Below are positions 35,217 to 43,439 of a stretch of DNA of 64,000 nt, in pieces. The translations under genes and the position numbers were made by a program. Source of the DNA: Gracilimonas sp031581265 (GTDB taxonomy: Bacteria > Bacteroidota > Rhodothermia > Balneolales > Balneolaceae); the NCBI RefSeq assembly GCF_031581265.1, contig NZ_JAVLBQ010000008.1, forward strand, positions 33,369 to 97,368. The letters are read 5' to 3'. The notes under the pieces were generated by a model that was not told where the DNA came from, searched no databases, and was given only the letters and a program-made list of their open reading frames with translations. Every line of letters starts with the position of its first letter. Positions within the stretch are counted from its first letter, which is position 1.

Positions 35217-35938
35217 TTGATGTTCCAGTTTTCGGCGGTGGACAATGCCTTGGATGCGCCCGGCAGATTATAGGTTGTAATGGGATTTAAGGAGTTTTTC
35301 AGTTTCTCGGTGTATGCAGAATCGCCCAACTCTTCCAGTATAGCCCCCAGTAAAGCCCGTGTGGAAGGCGGGTATTTTTTGGCCAGCCGAACCATGGACT
35401 GCTTGTCTTCACCTGAAAGCTCGGCAATGATGTTCTTCAATCGCTCGGTGGACTTTTGAATGGTGGTGTCCGGTATTTTCTTGATGTAGCGTAGGCTGTC
35501 TAAAATTTGAAGGAGCGGGATGTTTTCTTTGGTGATGGTATTCTTTTGCCGAACAAACCTTATGGTGTATTTGCCCCGCTTTAGTTTGGGCCGTACTACA
35601 TTCTTCCCGATTTGTATGGTGTTGCTGACCTGCGTGGTTAAACCCAGTTCGTTGTAGATACTGTAGCCGGTGAGATAGCCCGTCACTTTCCCGTCCTCTT
35701 CCATCAGGTCTTTAACCACCTGGTATTGATTGGGCTCCAACTCTCCGAAGGGAGTCTCTTCGGGCTTGTAATATTTGCCTTTGCTCAGCTTGGCTATTTT
35801 ACCCGAATCGGCCATGCGGTTCAGGGCTTTTATGATGGCTTCCTTCTTTTTCACCTCATCATAAAAATCCTCATAGGTGAATACATATCCCTTCGGGAAT
35901 CGATCTATCGTAAATGCTATGTATTCAGTGATTTTCAT
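35213..35938 (-). CDS. abiEi: AbiEi-family antitoxin / DUF6088 transcriptional regulator
   Basis: 241-residue antitoxin. The N-terminal winged helix-turn-helix (about residues 10-62: KGYVFTYEDFYDEVKKKEAI to LSKGKYYKPEETPFG) is followed by the AbiEi C-terminal half (YLTGYSIYNELGLTTQVSNT, then a helical tail). AbiEi proteins neutralise AbiEii without a stable complex and repress their own promoter by binding inverted repeats. An inverted repeat lies 33 bp before this start codon (35971-35998), matching that expectation. The downstream toxin start overlaps the stop. It is the first intact gene of the island after the ATPase stump. Confidence 0.92.
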   Translation of the reverse strand: MKITEYIAFTIDRFPKGYVFTYEDFYDEVKKKEAIIKALNRMADSGKIAKLSKGKYYKPEETPFGELEPNQYQVVKDLMEEDGKVTGYLTGYSIYNELGLTTQVSNTIQIGKNVVRPKLKRGKYTIRFVRQKNTITKENIPLLQILDSLRYIKKIPDTTIQKSTERLKNIIAELSGEDKQSMVRLAKKYPPSTRALLGAILEELGDSAYTEKLKNSLNPITTYNLPGASKALSTAENWNIK

Positions 35939-35970
35939 ATAATTTGAAGGTCGGTCAAAAAAGCCAAAAT

Positions 35971-35998
35971 GTCCAGTTTTTTAGTTAATAAACTGGAC
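35971..35998. promoter_or_regulatory. Inverted-repeat operator candidate upstream of abiEi
   Basis: GTCCAGTTT (35971-35979) pairs perfectly with AAACTGGAC (35990-35998) around a 10-nt AT-rich spacer. The position, 33 bp before abiEi, and the shape fit the autoregulatory sites known for AbiEi proteins. Confidence 0.65.
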
Positions 35999-36037
35999 AA
36001 ATCATATTTATTTTTAATTGCCACACAATAAACATAC

Positions 36038-36088
36038 GCTATAGGGAGTTTTGAACAACGTTCGATGTTGTTCAAAACTCCCTATAGC
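36038..36088. repeat. 51-bp perfect inverted repeat (22-bp arms) in the defence island
   Basis: Arms at 36038-36059 and 36067-36088 are exact reverse complements (each 22 bp, starting GCTATAGGGAG), with a 7-nt loop. It begins 19 bp after the stop of the upstream stump and is 100 bp before abiEi. No U-run follows on the minus strand, so it is not a classic terminator. It could be a MITE remnant, a regulatory site or an RNA 3' structure. Confidence 0.8.
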
Positions 36089-36106
36089 ACGTTAACTATT
36101 CGTATA

Positions 36107-36496
36107 TCAATCTTGCAAAGCAAACTCTCTCATCTTTTCAATTGAACTTGCAAGCTCATCAATATCCGGCGCTCCATTATCAGCCCTGTGGTGAATTTGG
36201 TTCCTTAAAAAAGTGTGAATTGAAACTTCATTTGGGTTACCCATCCATGGATGGGATTTGCTTTCACCTTTTATTTTCTGAAAATACTCTTGGTCAAATT
36301 TTTTAATCCCTTTATCAGGTACAAACTGATTCTTTAGGTGCTCGTAAATCTCATTGTGGTATTCCTCAGTTGGAAGTTTGAAAGCAACATAATTAACCTC
36401 ATTAGATGAAACATATGGTAGAACAGACAACTTGGGGCTCGCAATCGCTTTAGCAAGTGGTCTTTTAACCCATCTATTACAAGGGGTACCTAATAT
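36107..36496 (-). pseudogene. 3' stump of a truncated ATPase-like defence gene
   Basis: A frame of 107 codons from a TTG (36430) to the stop at 36107 has no credible start. The same frame is open upstream to a TGA at 36497-36499, with no ATG. The extra codons read GTPCNRWVKRPLAKAIAS before PKLSVLPYVSSNEVNYVAFK. The end contains IHTFLRNQIHHRADNG then ELASSIEKMREFA. These sequences resemble the extreme C-terminus of AAA-type ATPases found with Abi and type I restriction loci (assigned from motif memory, moderate certainty). The rest of the gene is gone: 100 bp upstream lies tRNA-Phe. So this is what remains after a deletion or replacement event. Confidence 0.6.
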
Positions 36497-36594
36497 TCAA
36501 GTACCCAAATTTCACACAAGCTTCAAAAAATATTTAAAATAAAAAAGCCCTGAAAGCTCATATCTCTATGTCTCACAAGGCTTTTACTTGAGTG

Positions 36595-36667
<73 letters not shown>

Positions 36668-36730
36668 TTTCACAAGGACGGCAAAGATACAGGGTTTGCA
36701 ATCTTTATACAATAATAAATTTCTGGAAAT

Positions 36731-36791
36731 AGGTTTTAGGTACAAGGTGTTAGGTGTTAGACTTGAACCTAACACCTTGTACCTAAAACCT
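36731..36791. repeat. Perfect 25-bp inverted repeat abutting the recJ stop codon
   Basis: Arms 36731-36755 and 36767-36791 are exact reverse complements (25 bp each, beginning AGGTTTTAGGTACAAGG) with an 11-nt loop. The right arm ends on the last base of the recJ stop codon. No U-tract follows on the minus strand. It would form a very stable hairpin at the 3' end of recJ mRNA, just upstream of tRNA-Phe. Confidence 0.85.
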
Positions 36792-38500
36792 CATTTACCC
36801 GGGATGTGAATATCCTTTAGGCGAAGCTGTAGAGTACGGCGGCCGTTCCAGTTATTTTCTTCCAAAACATAGGCAATGCTAAATAGCTTACCGTCACGAA
36901 CGGAGGGCAGATATTCGTGCATATTAAATCCGATGGTGTCAAAAATGCCGGAATCCTGTTGTTTCACCCTCATCTTCAAGTGCCCGTTCCCGACAATGGT
37001 AGGTTCTCCCACCACCTTCACTGCCTCACTCACAAAAATGGGTCGAAGGTTAGCCGGACCAAAAGGCTCAAACTGACTCAGCAGTTTCCAAAATTTCATA
37101 TCTACTTCAGACAGATTCAGCTTTGCATCTATGGTCAATTCGGGCTCAAAAGAGTTATCAGATAAATCGGTGTAAGCCAGGTCGTTCATGCGGCGACGAA
37201 AGTCTGATAACTTCCCTTCTTTTAAGGTGAGCCCGGCTGCAAACTCGTGACCACCAAACTGCTCCAGCAAATCATCACACTTTTTAATCGCATCGTAGAT
37301 GTTAAACCCTTTTATACTCCGGGCCGAACCTTTAATCTTTCCCTCCACATTACTGAGCATTATAGCCGGTCGGTGATACAAATCCACCAATCGCGATGCC
37401 ACAATACCGATCACCCCCAAGTGCCAATCTTCAGAATACAGCACAATGGTAGAGATTTCTTCCATATCAAAATCCTGATCGATCTGCTCCATCGCTTCTT
37501 TCATGGTTTTGGAGTCGGTATCGCGCCGGCGCAAGTTAATGGATTCCAACTCATAGGCATGAGATTTCGCCTTACCCATCGTTTCGGAAATCATGAGCTT
37601 GACGGCGGTACTGGCATCACCCATTCTTCCGGCAGCATTTATACGTGGCCCAATCGAAAATACTATTTTGGAAGTTTTAACATCATCTTTTGATACATTA
37701 ATGATATCGAGAAGGGCTTTTATTCCTACCCTCGGACTCTTCTGAATCATCTGCAGTCCCGCTTTCATCAAAACACGATTTTCATCAATGATGGGCACGA
37801 TATCAGATGCAATGGATATAGCCACCAGGTCCAGGAATTTGTAGGAAATGGATTGGGGTAATCCTAATTTTTCGATGGTGCCTTGTATCAGCTTAAATCC
37901 AACTCCGGCCCCGGATAATCCATCAAAAGGATAATTACAGTCAGGACGTTTTGGATCGAGAACAGCTTCGGCATCAGGAATGGAATCTCCTACCGTATGG
38001 TGATCACAAATAATAAGGTCTATCCCTTTCTCTTTAGCCGTTTTAGCTTCTTCGATAGCCGTGATACCACAATCTACAGAAACGATCAGGGATGCATTAA
38101 TTTTTTTCGCATACCGTATTCCATCAGGATTAATACCATATCCTTCTTTAAAGCGATGAGGGATATAGTAATCAGCATCAACCCCAAATTCTTTCAGGAA
38201 AGTATATAAGCAGGAGGTTGCCGTAGTGCCGTCTACGTCGTAATCGCCGTAAACGAGTACTTTTTCACTCTTGCGGATAGCCAGGGCTAAACGTTCTGCA
38301 CCTTTTTCCATGTCCTTCATTAAAAAAGGATCATGGAGGTTTTCTATCTTCGGCCTGAAAAAGTATTCTGCATCATCGTATGTTTTTATGCCGCGGATAG
38401 CCAATAATGAGGCTATTTTGGCCGAAACTCCGAGTTGTTCCTTTAACTTGGAAACATACTCTTCCTGTTCCGGCTGCGCGTATACCCAGCGGAATGACAT
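36791..38500 (-). CDS. recJ: Single-stranded-DNA-specific exonuclease RecJ
   Basis: 569-residue 5'-3' exonuclease used in recombination, mismatch and base-excision repair. The DHH phosphoesterase domain has YGDYDVDGTTATSCLY (D-x-D motif II), SVDCGIT and IICDHHTVGD (DHH motif III). The DHHA1 domain includes GRMGDASTAVKLM and GSARSIKGFNIYD, then EFAAGLTLKEG. A C-terminal OB-like domain includes FGPANLRPIFVSE. Length and all motifs are normal. It is separated from the defence island only by the hairpin at its end and tRNA-Phe, so it marks the stable chromosomal side of the island. Confidence 0.97.
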   Translation of the reverse strand: MSFRWVYAQPEQEEYVSKLKEQLGVSAKIASLLAIRGIKTYDDAEYFFRPKIENLHDPFLMKDMEKGAERLALAIRKSEKVLVYGDYDVDGTTATSCLYTFLKEFGVDADYYIPHRFKEGYGINPDGIRYAKKINASLIVSVDCGITAIEEAKTAKEKGIDLIICDHHTVGDSIPDAEAVLDPKRPDCNYPFDGLSGAGVGFKLIQGTIEKLGLPQSISYKFLDLVAISIASDIVPIIDENRVLMKAGLQMIQKSPRVGIKALLDIINVSKDDVKTSKIVFSIGPRINAAGRMGDASTAVKLMISETMGKAKSHAYELESINLRRRDTDSKTMKEAMEQIDQDFDMEEISTIVLYSEDWHLGVIGIVASRLVDLYHRPAIMLSNVEGKIKGSARSIKGFNIYDAIKKCDDLLEQFGGHEFAAGLTLKEGKLSDFRRRMNDLAYTDLSDNSFEPELTIDAKLNLSEVDMKFWKLLSQFEPFGPANLRPIFVSEAVKVVGEPTIVGNGHLKMRVKQQDSGIFDTIGFNMHEYLPSVRDGKLFSIAYVLEENNWNGRRTLQLRLKDIHIPGK

Positions 38501-38803
38501 GATTATTTTTTGCTTTATTTTTATTCATAGAGGCTATGCGGCGGTCAAGCCGGTACGCCAACGCCAAAGGCGTTTTCATTAGGTATAAAATACTATTTAA
38601 CCGGAGAAATTCAGCATCTTGTTTTAAAAGATATAAAGTTTACAAACCAAGCTGTATTCTTAATATTAACTAAAATTAAATCCCTTCAGCTTGAGAACTT
38701 TTAAATAAATGCAGACCTTTGGAAGCGTTTCCATGGAATCATCTCCATAATATTTTAGCTATATTTATAATCTACAGAAGCACCCCAAACCGAATCTAAT
38801 ATT
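38501..38803. other. 303-bp divergent intergenic region between recJ and leucine dehydrogenase
   Basis: Mostly AT-rich promoter-type sequence. A short hairpin AACGCC/GGCGTT (38560-38574, loop AAA) near the recJ side is the only clear structure. No small gene or RNA gene is recognisable. Confidence 0.55.
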
Positions 38804-39946
38804 TTGACTGATACTAACATAAAATTCTCCCTATTTAATGAACTGGCTGACAAAGAACATGAGCAAGTCGTAATTTGCTCCGATCCTGAAAGTGGGTTGA
38901 AGGCCATTATTGCTATTCACAACACAACGTTGGGGCCAGCCCTTGGTGGAACCCGGATGTGGAATTACGAATCTGAAGCTGCTGCTATGAAAGATGTTCT
39001 ACGTCTTTCACGTGGTATGACCTATAAATCAGCTATCTCCGGGTTAAATTTAGGCGGCGGAAAAGCGGTCATCATCGGCGATGCTCAAAAAGAAAAAACA
39101 GAAGTGCTGTTCAGAGCTTTTGGTCGTTTTGTGGACGGACTCGGCGGTCGATATATCACCGCAGAAGATGTGGGCATGACGGAAAAAGAAATGGAATGGA
39201 TTTATTCTGAAACTAAATATGTAACCGGTATCCCTAAAGAATTGGGGGGCAGCGGGAATCCATCTCCCGTTACGGCTTACGGTGTTTATATGGGCATGAA
39301 GGCTTGTGTAAAAAAAGCATACGGTAGTGATTCATTAGAGGGTAAGCGAATTGCTTTACAAGGTGCCGGAAATGTAGCTTCCCATTTTGCACGTCATGCA
39401 GCCAAAGAGGGAGCAAAATTATTTATAAGTGATATTTACGAGGATAAAGCCAAATCACTGGCTGAAGAAGTGGGTGGTGAATTGGTTGCACCTGAAGATA
39501 TTTACGGTTTAGATGTAGATATTTTTAACCCATGCGCTTTAGGTGGCGTTATTAACGACGAAACCTTGGATCAATTCAAGTGCGACATCATTGCCGGTGG
39601 AGCCAACAACGTACTTGATCAAGAAGACAAGCACGGTCAAATGTTGTTGGATAAAGGCATTATCTACGCTCCCGATTATGTAATAAATGCCGGTGGAGTC
39701 ATCAACATCGCAAGCGAGCTGGAAGGGTATAACCAAGAACGCGCCCTGCAGAATGCCGGTAATATTTACAACACCATCACCGATATTTTAACGTATTCGG
39801 AAGAGCAAGGCATTCCTGCGCATCAAGCTTCCAATACATTAGCAGAAAAAAGAATTGAAGCAGTGGGTAAGATTCAAAACAAATATTCTTCCAATGCTGA
39901 AATTTCTGGTCGGCTTGGGAGTGTTTATAAGCGATTCGTCGACTGA
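38804..39946 (+). CDS. Leucine/valine dehydrogenase (Glu/Leu/Phe/Val family)
   Basis: 380-residue NAD-dependent amino acid dehydrogenase that deaminates branched-chain amino acids to 2-oxo acids (and can aminate them). It starts with TTG at 38804 (MTDTNIKFSLFNELA). The glycine-rich substrate region and catalytic lysine are in GMTYKSAISGLNLGGGKAVI. The C-terminal Rossmann fold has ALQGAGNVASHFARHAAKEG. The pattern LGPALGGTRMWNYESE and the length match leucine dehydrogenases of Bacteroidota more than glutamate dehydrogenases. A strong terminator follows. It links leucine catabolism to acyl-CoA metabolism (inference). Confidence 0.92.
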   Translation: MTDTNIKFSLFNELADKEHEQVVICSDPESGLKAIIAIHNTTLGPALGGTRMWNYESEAAAMKDVLRLSRGMTYKSAISGLNLGGGKAVIIGDAQKEKTEVLFRAFGRFVDGLGGRYITAEDVGMTEKEMEWIYSETKYVTGIPKELGGSGNPSPVTAYGVYMGMKACVKKAYGSDSLEGKRIALQGAGNVASHFARHAAKEGAKLFISDIYEDKAKSLAEEVGGELVAPEDIYGLDVDIFNPCALGGVINDETLDQFKCDIIAGGANNVLDQEDKHGQMLLDKGIIYAPDYVINAGGVINIASELEGYNQERALQNAGNIYNTITDILTYSEEQGIPAHQASNTLAEKRIEAVGKIQNKYSSNAEISGRLGSVYKRFVD

Positions 39947-39974
39947 TCACTAAGTAGCAAAACTAATTATTACC

Positions 39975-40010
39975 AAAAGGCACTTCAGAAATCCCGAAGT
40001 GCCTTTTTTT
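39975..40010 (+). terminator. Intrinsic terminator of leucine dehydrogenase gene
   Basis: A perfect 12-bp stem AAAAGGCACTTC/GAAGTGCCTTTT (39975-39986, 39996-40007) with a 9-nt loop is followed by more T residues. Confidence 0.93.
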
Positions 40011-40105
40011 ATAGTTATAGTTCTCACTCTTATAGATGTTAGATAATTCGAGGACAAAAAAGGTTTTTAATCGAACCAACATAATCTTCTAATGGAAACA
40101 GGTGC

Positions 40106-40138
40106 CGGGCTGAACGGATGTGAAGTCTGGCGGAGGAT
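40106..40138 (+). repeat. Dispersed intergenic repeat, copy A
   Basis: The 29 bp at 40110-40138 match, in reverse complement, 52951-52979 in the lipB-lpdA gap with a single mismatch. The similarity extends a few bases further upstream. Both copies are intergenic, so this is a dispersed element of the genome. Confidence 0.8.
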
Positions 40139-40289
40139 TTTGGCGCCAAGGGTATTTCGAATTTTCGTTAAATAGACCAATCTTATACCTCAGATAGATT
40201 AATACATTCATCTTTTGGTATTGATTCGTATAAAATAGCGGTATTTTTCAGCGTTTTATTAAAATTATAAATCCGAGTCCCGTTATTCA

Positions 40290-41554
40290 TTGAGTTATCT
40301 CACCTTTGTTCTAAAAGAGAGAAAAGTTCTCAGCTTTGGTCTGTCGTTTACCTTTTTCTCAAGCTTTGGGCAAACTAGACGAGATGTTGTTATACGAAGA
40401 ATTGAAAATTCTGGAAGTAATGAAACTCATTATTTGTTCCATTTTTCCTCACAGATTTTGACTTATCTAATGCTGCCTTCGGTTCTATCTATTCTGCTGC
40501 AACCCTGGCAAGTGCATCCATTCTTCCATATCTGGGGAAATGGATCGATGTATTACCTATTGGAAAGTACAGTTTATTTGTGGCCGGCGGATTGCTCACT
40601 GCTGCTCTTATAATGGCTTTTTCATGGCATATCGGATTTCTTTTTGTTGGAATTTTGATGCTGCGACTTGCCGGCCAAGGTCTAAGCGGGCACACCGCAG
40701 AAACAGCTATAGCCCGATACTTTACCCTTCAGCGTGGTAAGGCGTTAAGTATTTCAAGCCTGGGATATCCGGTAGGTGAAGGGATTCTTCCGGTGGCTAT
40801 CGCTGCCTTACTTACCATTACCAGCTGGCGAACAACGTGGGGTATCATTGCTGCCGTCATTGCCCTGATATTTATCCCATTCATATTCTATCTTCTGAAC
40901 AAATCAGATATCGAAGAGTCCAATCAGGATGTCAAAAAAACAAGAGAAAATTCTAAATCATCCTCCGGTTCTTATTTTCAAATAATCAATGATCGCAGGT
41001 TTTGGCTAATATTGCCGGCAGTATTGGTCCCTCCTTTCTGGGCCACAGCTTTATTCCTGTATCAAGTATCCATCGCGGAGCAACTTGGGTGGACGGCTGC
41101 TATTATTGCGTCAGCTTTTATCTTTTTTGCTGCAGCTCGAATTGTAAGCTCCCTTGGAATTGGTCCAGTCATCGACAGGCTAAGTGCCAAAACTATTTTC
41201 CCATTTTACATCATTCCTCTGGGTGCGGGTTTGGTGGTCGCTTTCTACCATCCCGGGATCTGGTCGGCATTTCTGTATATGACTTTAGTCGGTATAACTT
41301 TAGGTTTTGGGAGCACTACAAAATCGGCTCTTTATGCGGAGTTATATGGTGAAGAATTTATTGGAACCGTACGTTCTCTTTTTGCATCCATTATGGTATT
41401 TAGTACGGCATTAAGCCCCTTTCTTATGGGATGGATGCTCGATAATAATATACCTATGGAAAGCATCTTACTGATGGCTGTTTCCACTGTTGTAGTTGGT
41501 GTGATTTTAGCCTATTTCGGCTTAAAGACTTCCACAACTCAGGTAGCGGAATAA
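40290..41554 (+). pseudogene. Disrupted MFS transporter gene
   Basis: The N-terminal frame (TTG at 40290) encodes the first helix (VLSFGLSFTFFSSFGQT) and then derails. The remaining sequence reads as an MFS protein in another frame. That frame is open from after a TGA at 40421-40423 (SLFVPFFLTDF, then LSNAAFGSIYSAATLASA, then the run to 41554). Between the two lies a foreign-looking stretch (40377-40427, 51 nt) bracketed by the direct repeat AAACT (40372-40376 and 40423-40427). Removing it and one repeat does not restore the frame, so extra base loss is needed. The 324-residue part from ATG 40580 lacks the first helices. A sequencing error seems less likely than a real insertion/deletion. MFS substrate unknown. 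Confidence 0.75.
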
Positions 41555-41673
41555 CTTCGACTTCTACCCGAAGAATCATTTTTTCTTTTAAGGTGCTTCC
41601 AATAAAATCTAATATTCTACGTATCTTTAAGGCTAAATATTTTTTATAAAAAAGAGATTTTCCACTCACTCCT

Positions 41674-42576
41674 ATGAATATCGAAGAATTTAATTTCAAA
41701 GACCGGCTCATCAAGGGAATGACAACAGATGGCCATTTTAAAATATCGGTTGTTAAAACCACTGATGTGGTAAAAACTGCAAAACAGAACCACTCTCTTT
41801 CATTACTGAATACCGTCATTTTAGGCAAGGCTTTAACAGCTACTATGCTGTTGGCTTCAGAGCTCAAAGGAGAAGAACGAATACAGCTCCGCATGGACGG
41901 CGACGGACCCATTGGGTTTTTAGTAGCTGAGGCAAACCAGGTTGGTGAAATTCGCGGATATGTTAAAAATCCGGCAGCTGAATTAGATTATTCCGCAGAT
42001 GATGTACAATTAGGAGATGGCATCGGACTTGGCGTACTTACTTTTTCAAAGGTTCTGTATAATGAAGCTGAGCCTCGTTCAAGCAGCATCCAAATTGTAA
42101 ATGGAGATGTAACCAGTGATGTGGCTCATTACCTGGCACAATCCGAACAAATTCCTTCTGCCTTGCTCATTGATGTAGGCATTGATGAAGACGGGAAAGT
42201 AACTCAAGCCGGGGGACTCATGATACAACGCCTACCGGATGCCCCTGATGGTCAAATTGATATGCTGCAGGAACGACTGGGGTCCTTCCCTCCCATTGAT
42301 GAATTACTGAGTGATGATCAGTACATTGACGAAATCATGACCAAAGCAGTATCTCCGTTAAAAGTAAAAGAACTGAACCGCCAGCCGGTTGACTTTTTCT
42401 GCCGTTGTACTCGTAAAAGGTTCAAAAATGCGTTATCTATGCTCACTCTCGATGACCTGAAAGACATGGAAGGGGAAGGACAGGAAGTAGTTTGTCATTA
42501 TTGCAACAGCAAGAAAAAATTTACGAAAGAAGAGATGGAGAAAATCATAACCGATGCACAAGCTAAAATGAATTAG
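41674..42576 (+). CDS. hslO: Redox-regulated chaperone Hsp33
   Basis: 300-residue holdase activated by oxidation. The N-terminal fold has DRLIKGMTTDGHFKISVVKT and LRMDGDGPIGFLVAEA. The C-terminal zinc centre keeps both cysteine pairs: FFCRCTRKRF (C-x-C) and VVCHYCNSKKKF (C-x-x-C), which release zinc and form disulfides under peroxide or bleach stress. Length is normal. It begins a same-strand run with an unknown membrane protein gene 8 bp downstream, so the two are probably co-transcribed. Confidence 0.97.
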   Translation: MNIEEFNFKDRLIKGMTTDGHFKISVVKTTDVVKTAKQNHSLSLLNTVILGKALTATMLLASELKGEERIQLRMDGDGPIGFLVAEANQVGEIRGYVKNPAAELDYSADDVQLGDGIGLGVLTFSKVLYNEAEPRSSSIQIVNGDVTSDVAHYLAQSEQIPSALLIDVGIDEDGKVTQAGGLMIQRLPDAPDGQIDMLQERLGSFPPIDELLSDDQYIDEIMTKAVSPLKVKELNRQPVDFFCRCTRKRFKNALSMLTLDDLKDMEGEGQEVVCHYCNSKKKFTKEEMEKIITDAQAKMN

Positions 42577-42584
42577 GGAATATT

Positions 42585-43418
42585 ATGGGCAAACTCACTG
42601 AAGATGAAATTCGGGCAATAGTTCAAAAAGCCACTCTTTTACAGAAATTTGGTGAGTCAGGTTCTTCGGTAAATCGAACACAATCAAACCAAGAGTTAAA
42701 GTCGCTCTATGAGATCACGGATAACCTGGATATTCCTCGTGAATATGTCCATGAGGCCTACCTGGAACAGACGGGAATACCCATTTCAGAAGCATTTGTA
42801 GTTGATAACAATGATTTCAGCAGTACCGAAATTGTAGGTTTTGCAAAGGGAGATATCGACAAGAATCTTTTAAAAGAATTAAGAAATCAGATTGAATTTC
42901 ACTTTAATACCGTTGGTGAAATCTCATATCGAAAGAATAAAATTGTTTGGAAGGCTAAAGCTGTTGGTCCCTCAAAATTTATAGCTACCGTGAATTCGCC
43001 CGAAGTAGAATTCAAAAAGGTGGATGGAAACGTAAAAATAAAAGTTACTCAAAGTCTTAAGACAGTTAATAAACTTTATTTGCCTGCAATAGCCGGTGGT
43101 ATTGGAGGTTTTATGTTCCTTACAGCAATCATGTTTGGGGTTATCGACAATGATATAGGTCCCGCCTTACTTATGTCCGCGTTGATCCTGACTGCTTCTT
43201 TTTTCTTTGCTCGCTTTATCAATGGCCGAAAACAAAAGCGTAAGAAAAATCTTCTCGAGCTTTCCGAAACTTTGCAGGGTAAGATTGAACGCCACCTCAA
43301 AGCCACAACAAAGAACAAAGACATAGAAGAAAAATCCCCTGAAATTGAGATCCCCGAAAATGAATATGATGAAGAACGTGTTGATTCAGTAATCAATGCC
43401 AAAAAGCAAAAAGAATAA
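42585..43418 (+). CDS. Unknown membrane protein downstream of hslO
   Basis: 277 residues, not recognised. Residues about 1-75 are soluble and helical (LTEDEIRAIVQKATLLQKFG). Residues about 80-165 are a beta-rich segment (VGFAKGDIDKNLLKELRNQI, VGEISYRKNKIVWKAKAVGP). Two adjacent membrane helices follow (LYLPAIAGGIGGFMFLTAIM and GPALLMSALILTASFFFARF). The tail (about 215-277) is charged and helical (KKNLLELSETLQGKIERHLK). It starts 8 bp after hslO and ends 21 bp before the NDH-2 gene, so it is most likely part of that operon. No catalytic motif is visible. Confidence 0.75.
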   Translation: MGKLTEDEIRAIVQKATLLQKFGESGSSVNRTQSNQELKSLYEITDNLDIPREYVHEAYLEQTGIPISEAFVVDNNDFSSTEIVGFAKGDIDKNLLKELRNQIEFHFNTVGEISYRKNKIVWKAKAVGPSKFIATVNSPEVEFKKVDGNVKIKVTQSLKTVNKLYLPAIAGGIGGFMFLTAIMFGVIDNDIGPALLMSALILTASFFFARFINGRKQKRKKNLLELSETLQGKIERHLKATTKNKDIEEKSPEIEIPENEYDEERVDSVINAKKQKE

Positions 43419-43439
43419 CACACTTCATCCTGTAACCTT

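Larger units (their letters stand above)
39947..40289. other. 343-bp intergenic region with terminator and dispersed repeat
   Basis: Holds the terminator of the leucine dehydrogenase gene and the conserved repeat at 40106-40138. Otherwise it is AT-rich with no gene. Confidence 0.6.

Noticed and set aside
36107..36430. TTG-started gene of 107 residues as an intact small protein
   Set aside because: The same frame is open upstream into a conserved-looking segment up to a TGA at 36497, so the TTG is not a real start and this is a stump.
38560..38574. Hairpin AACGCC/GGCGTT in the recJ-leucine dehydrogenase gap as a terminator
   Set aside because: It lies between divergent starts, where no transcript should end, and the stem is only 6 bp.
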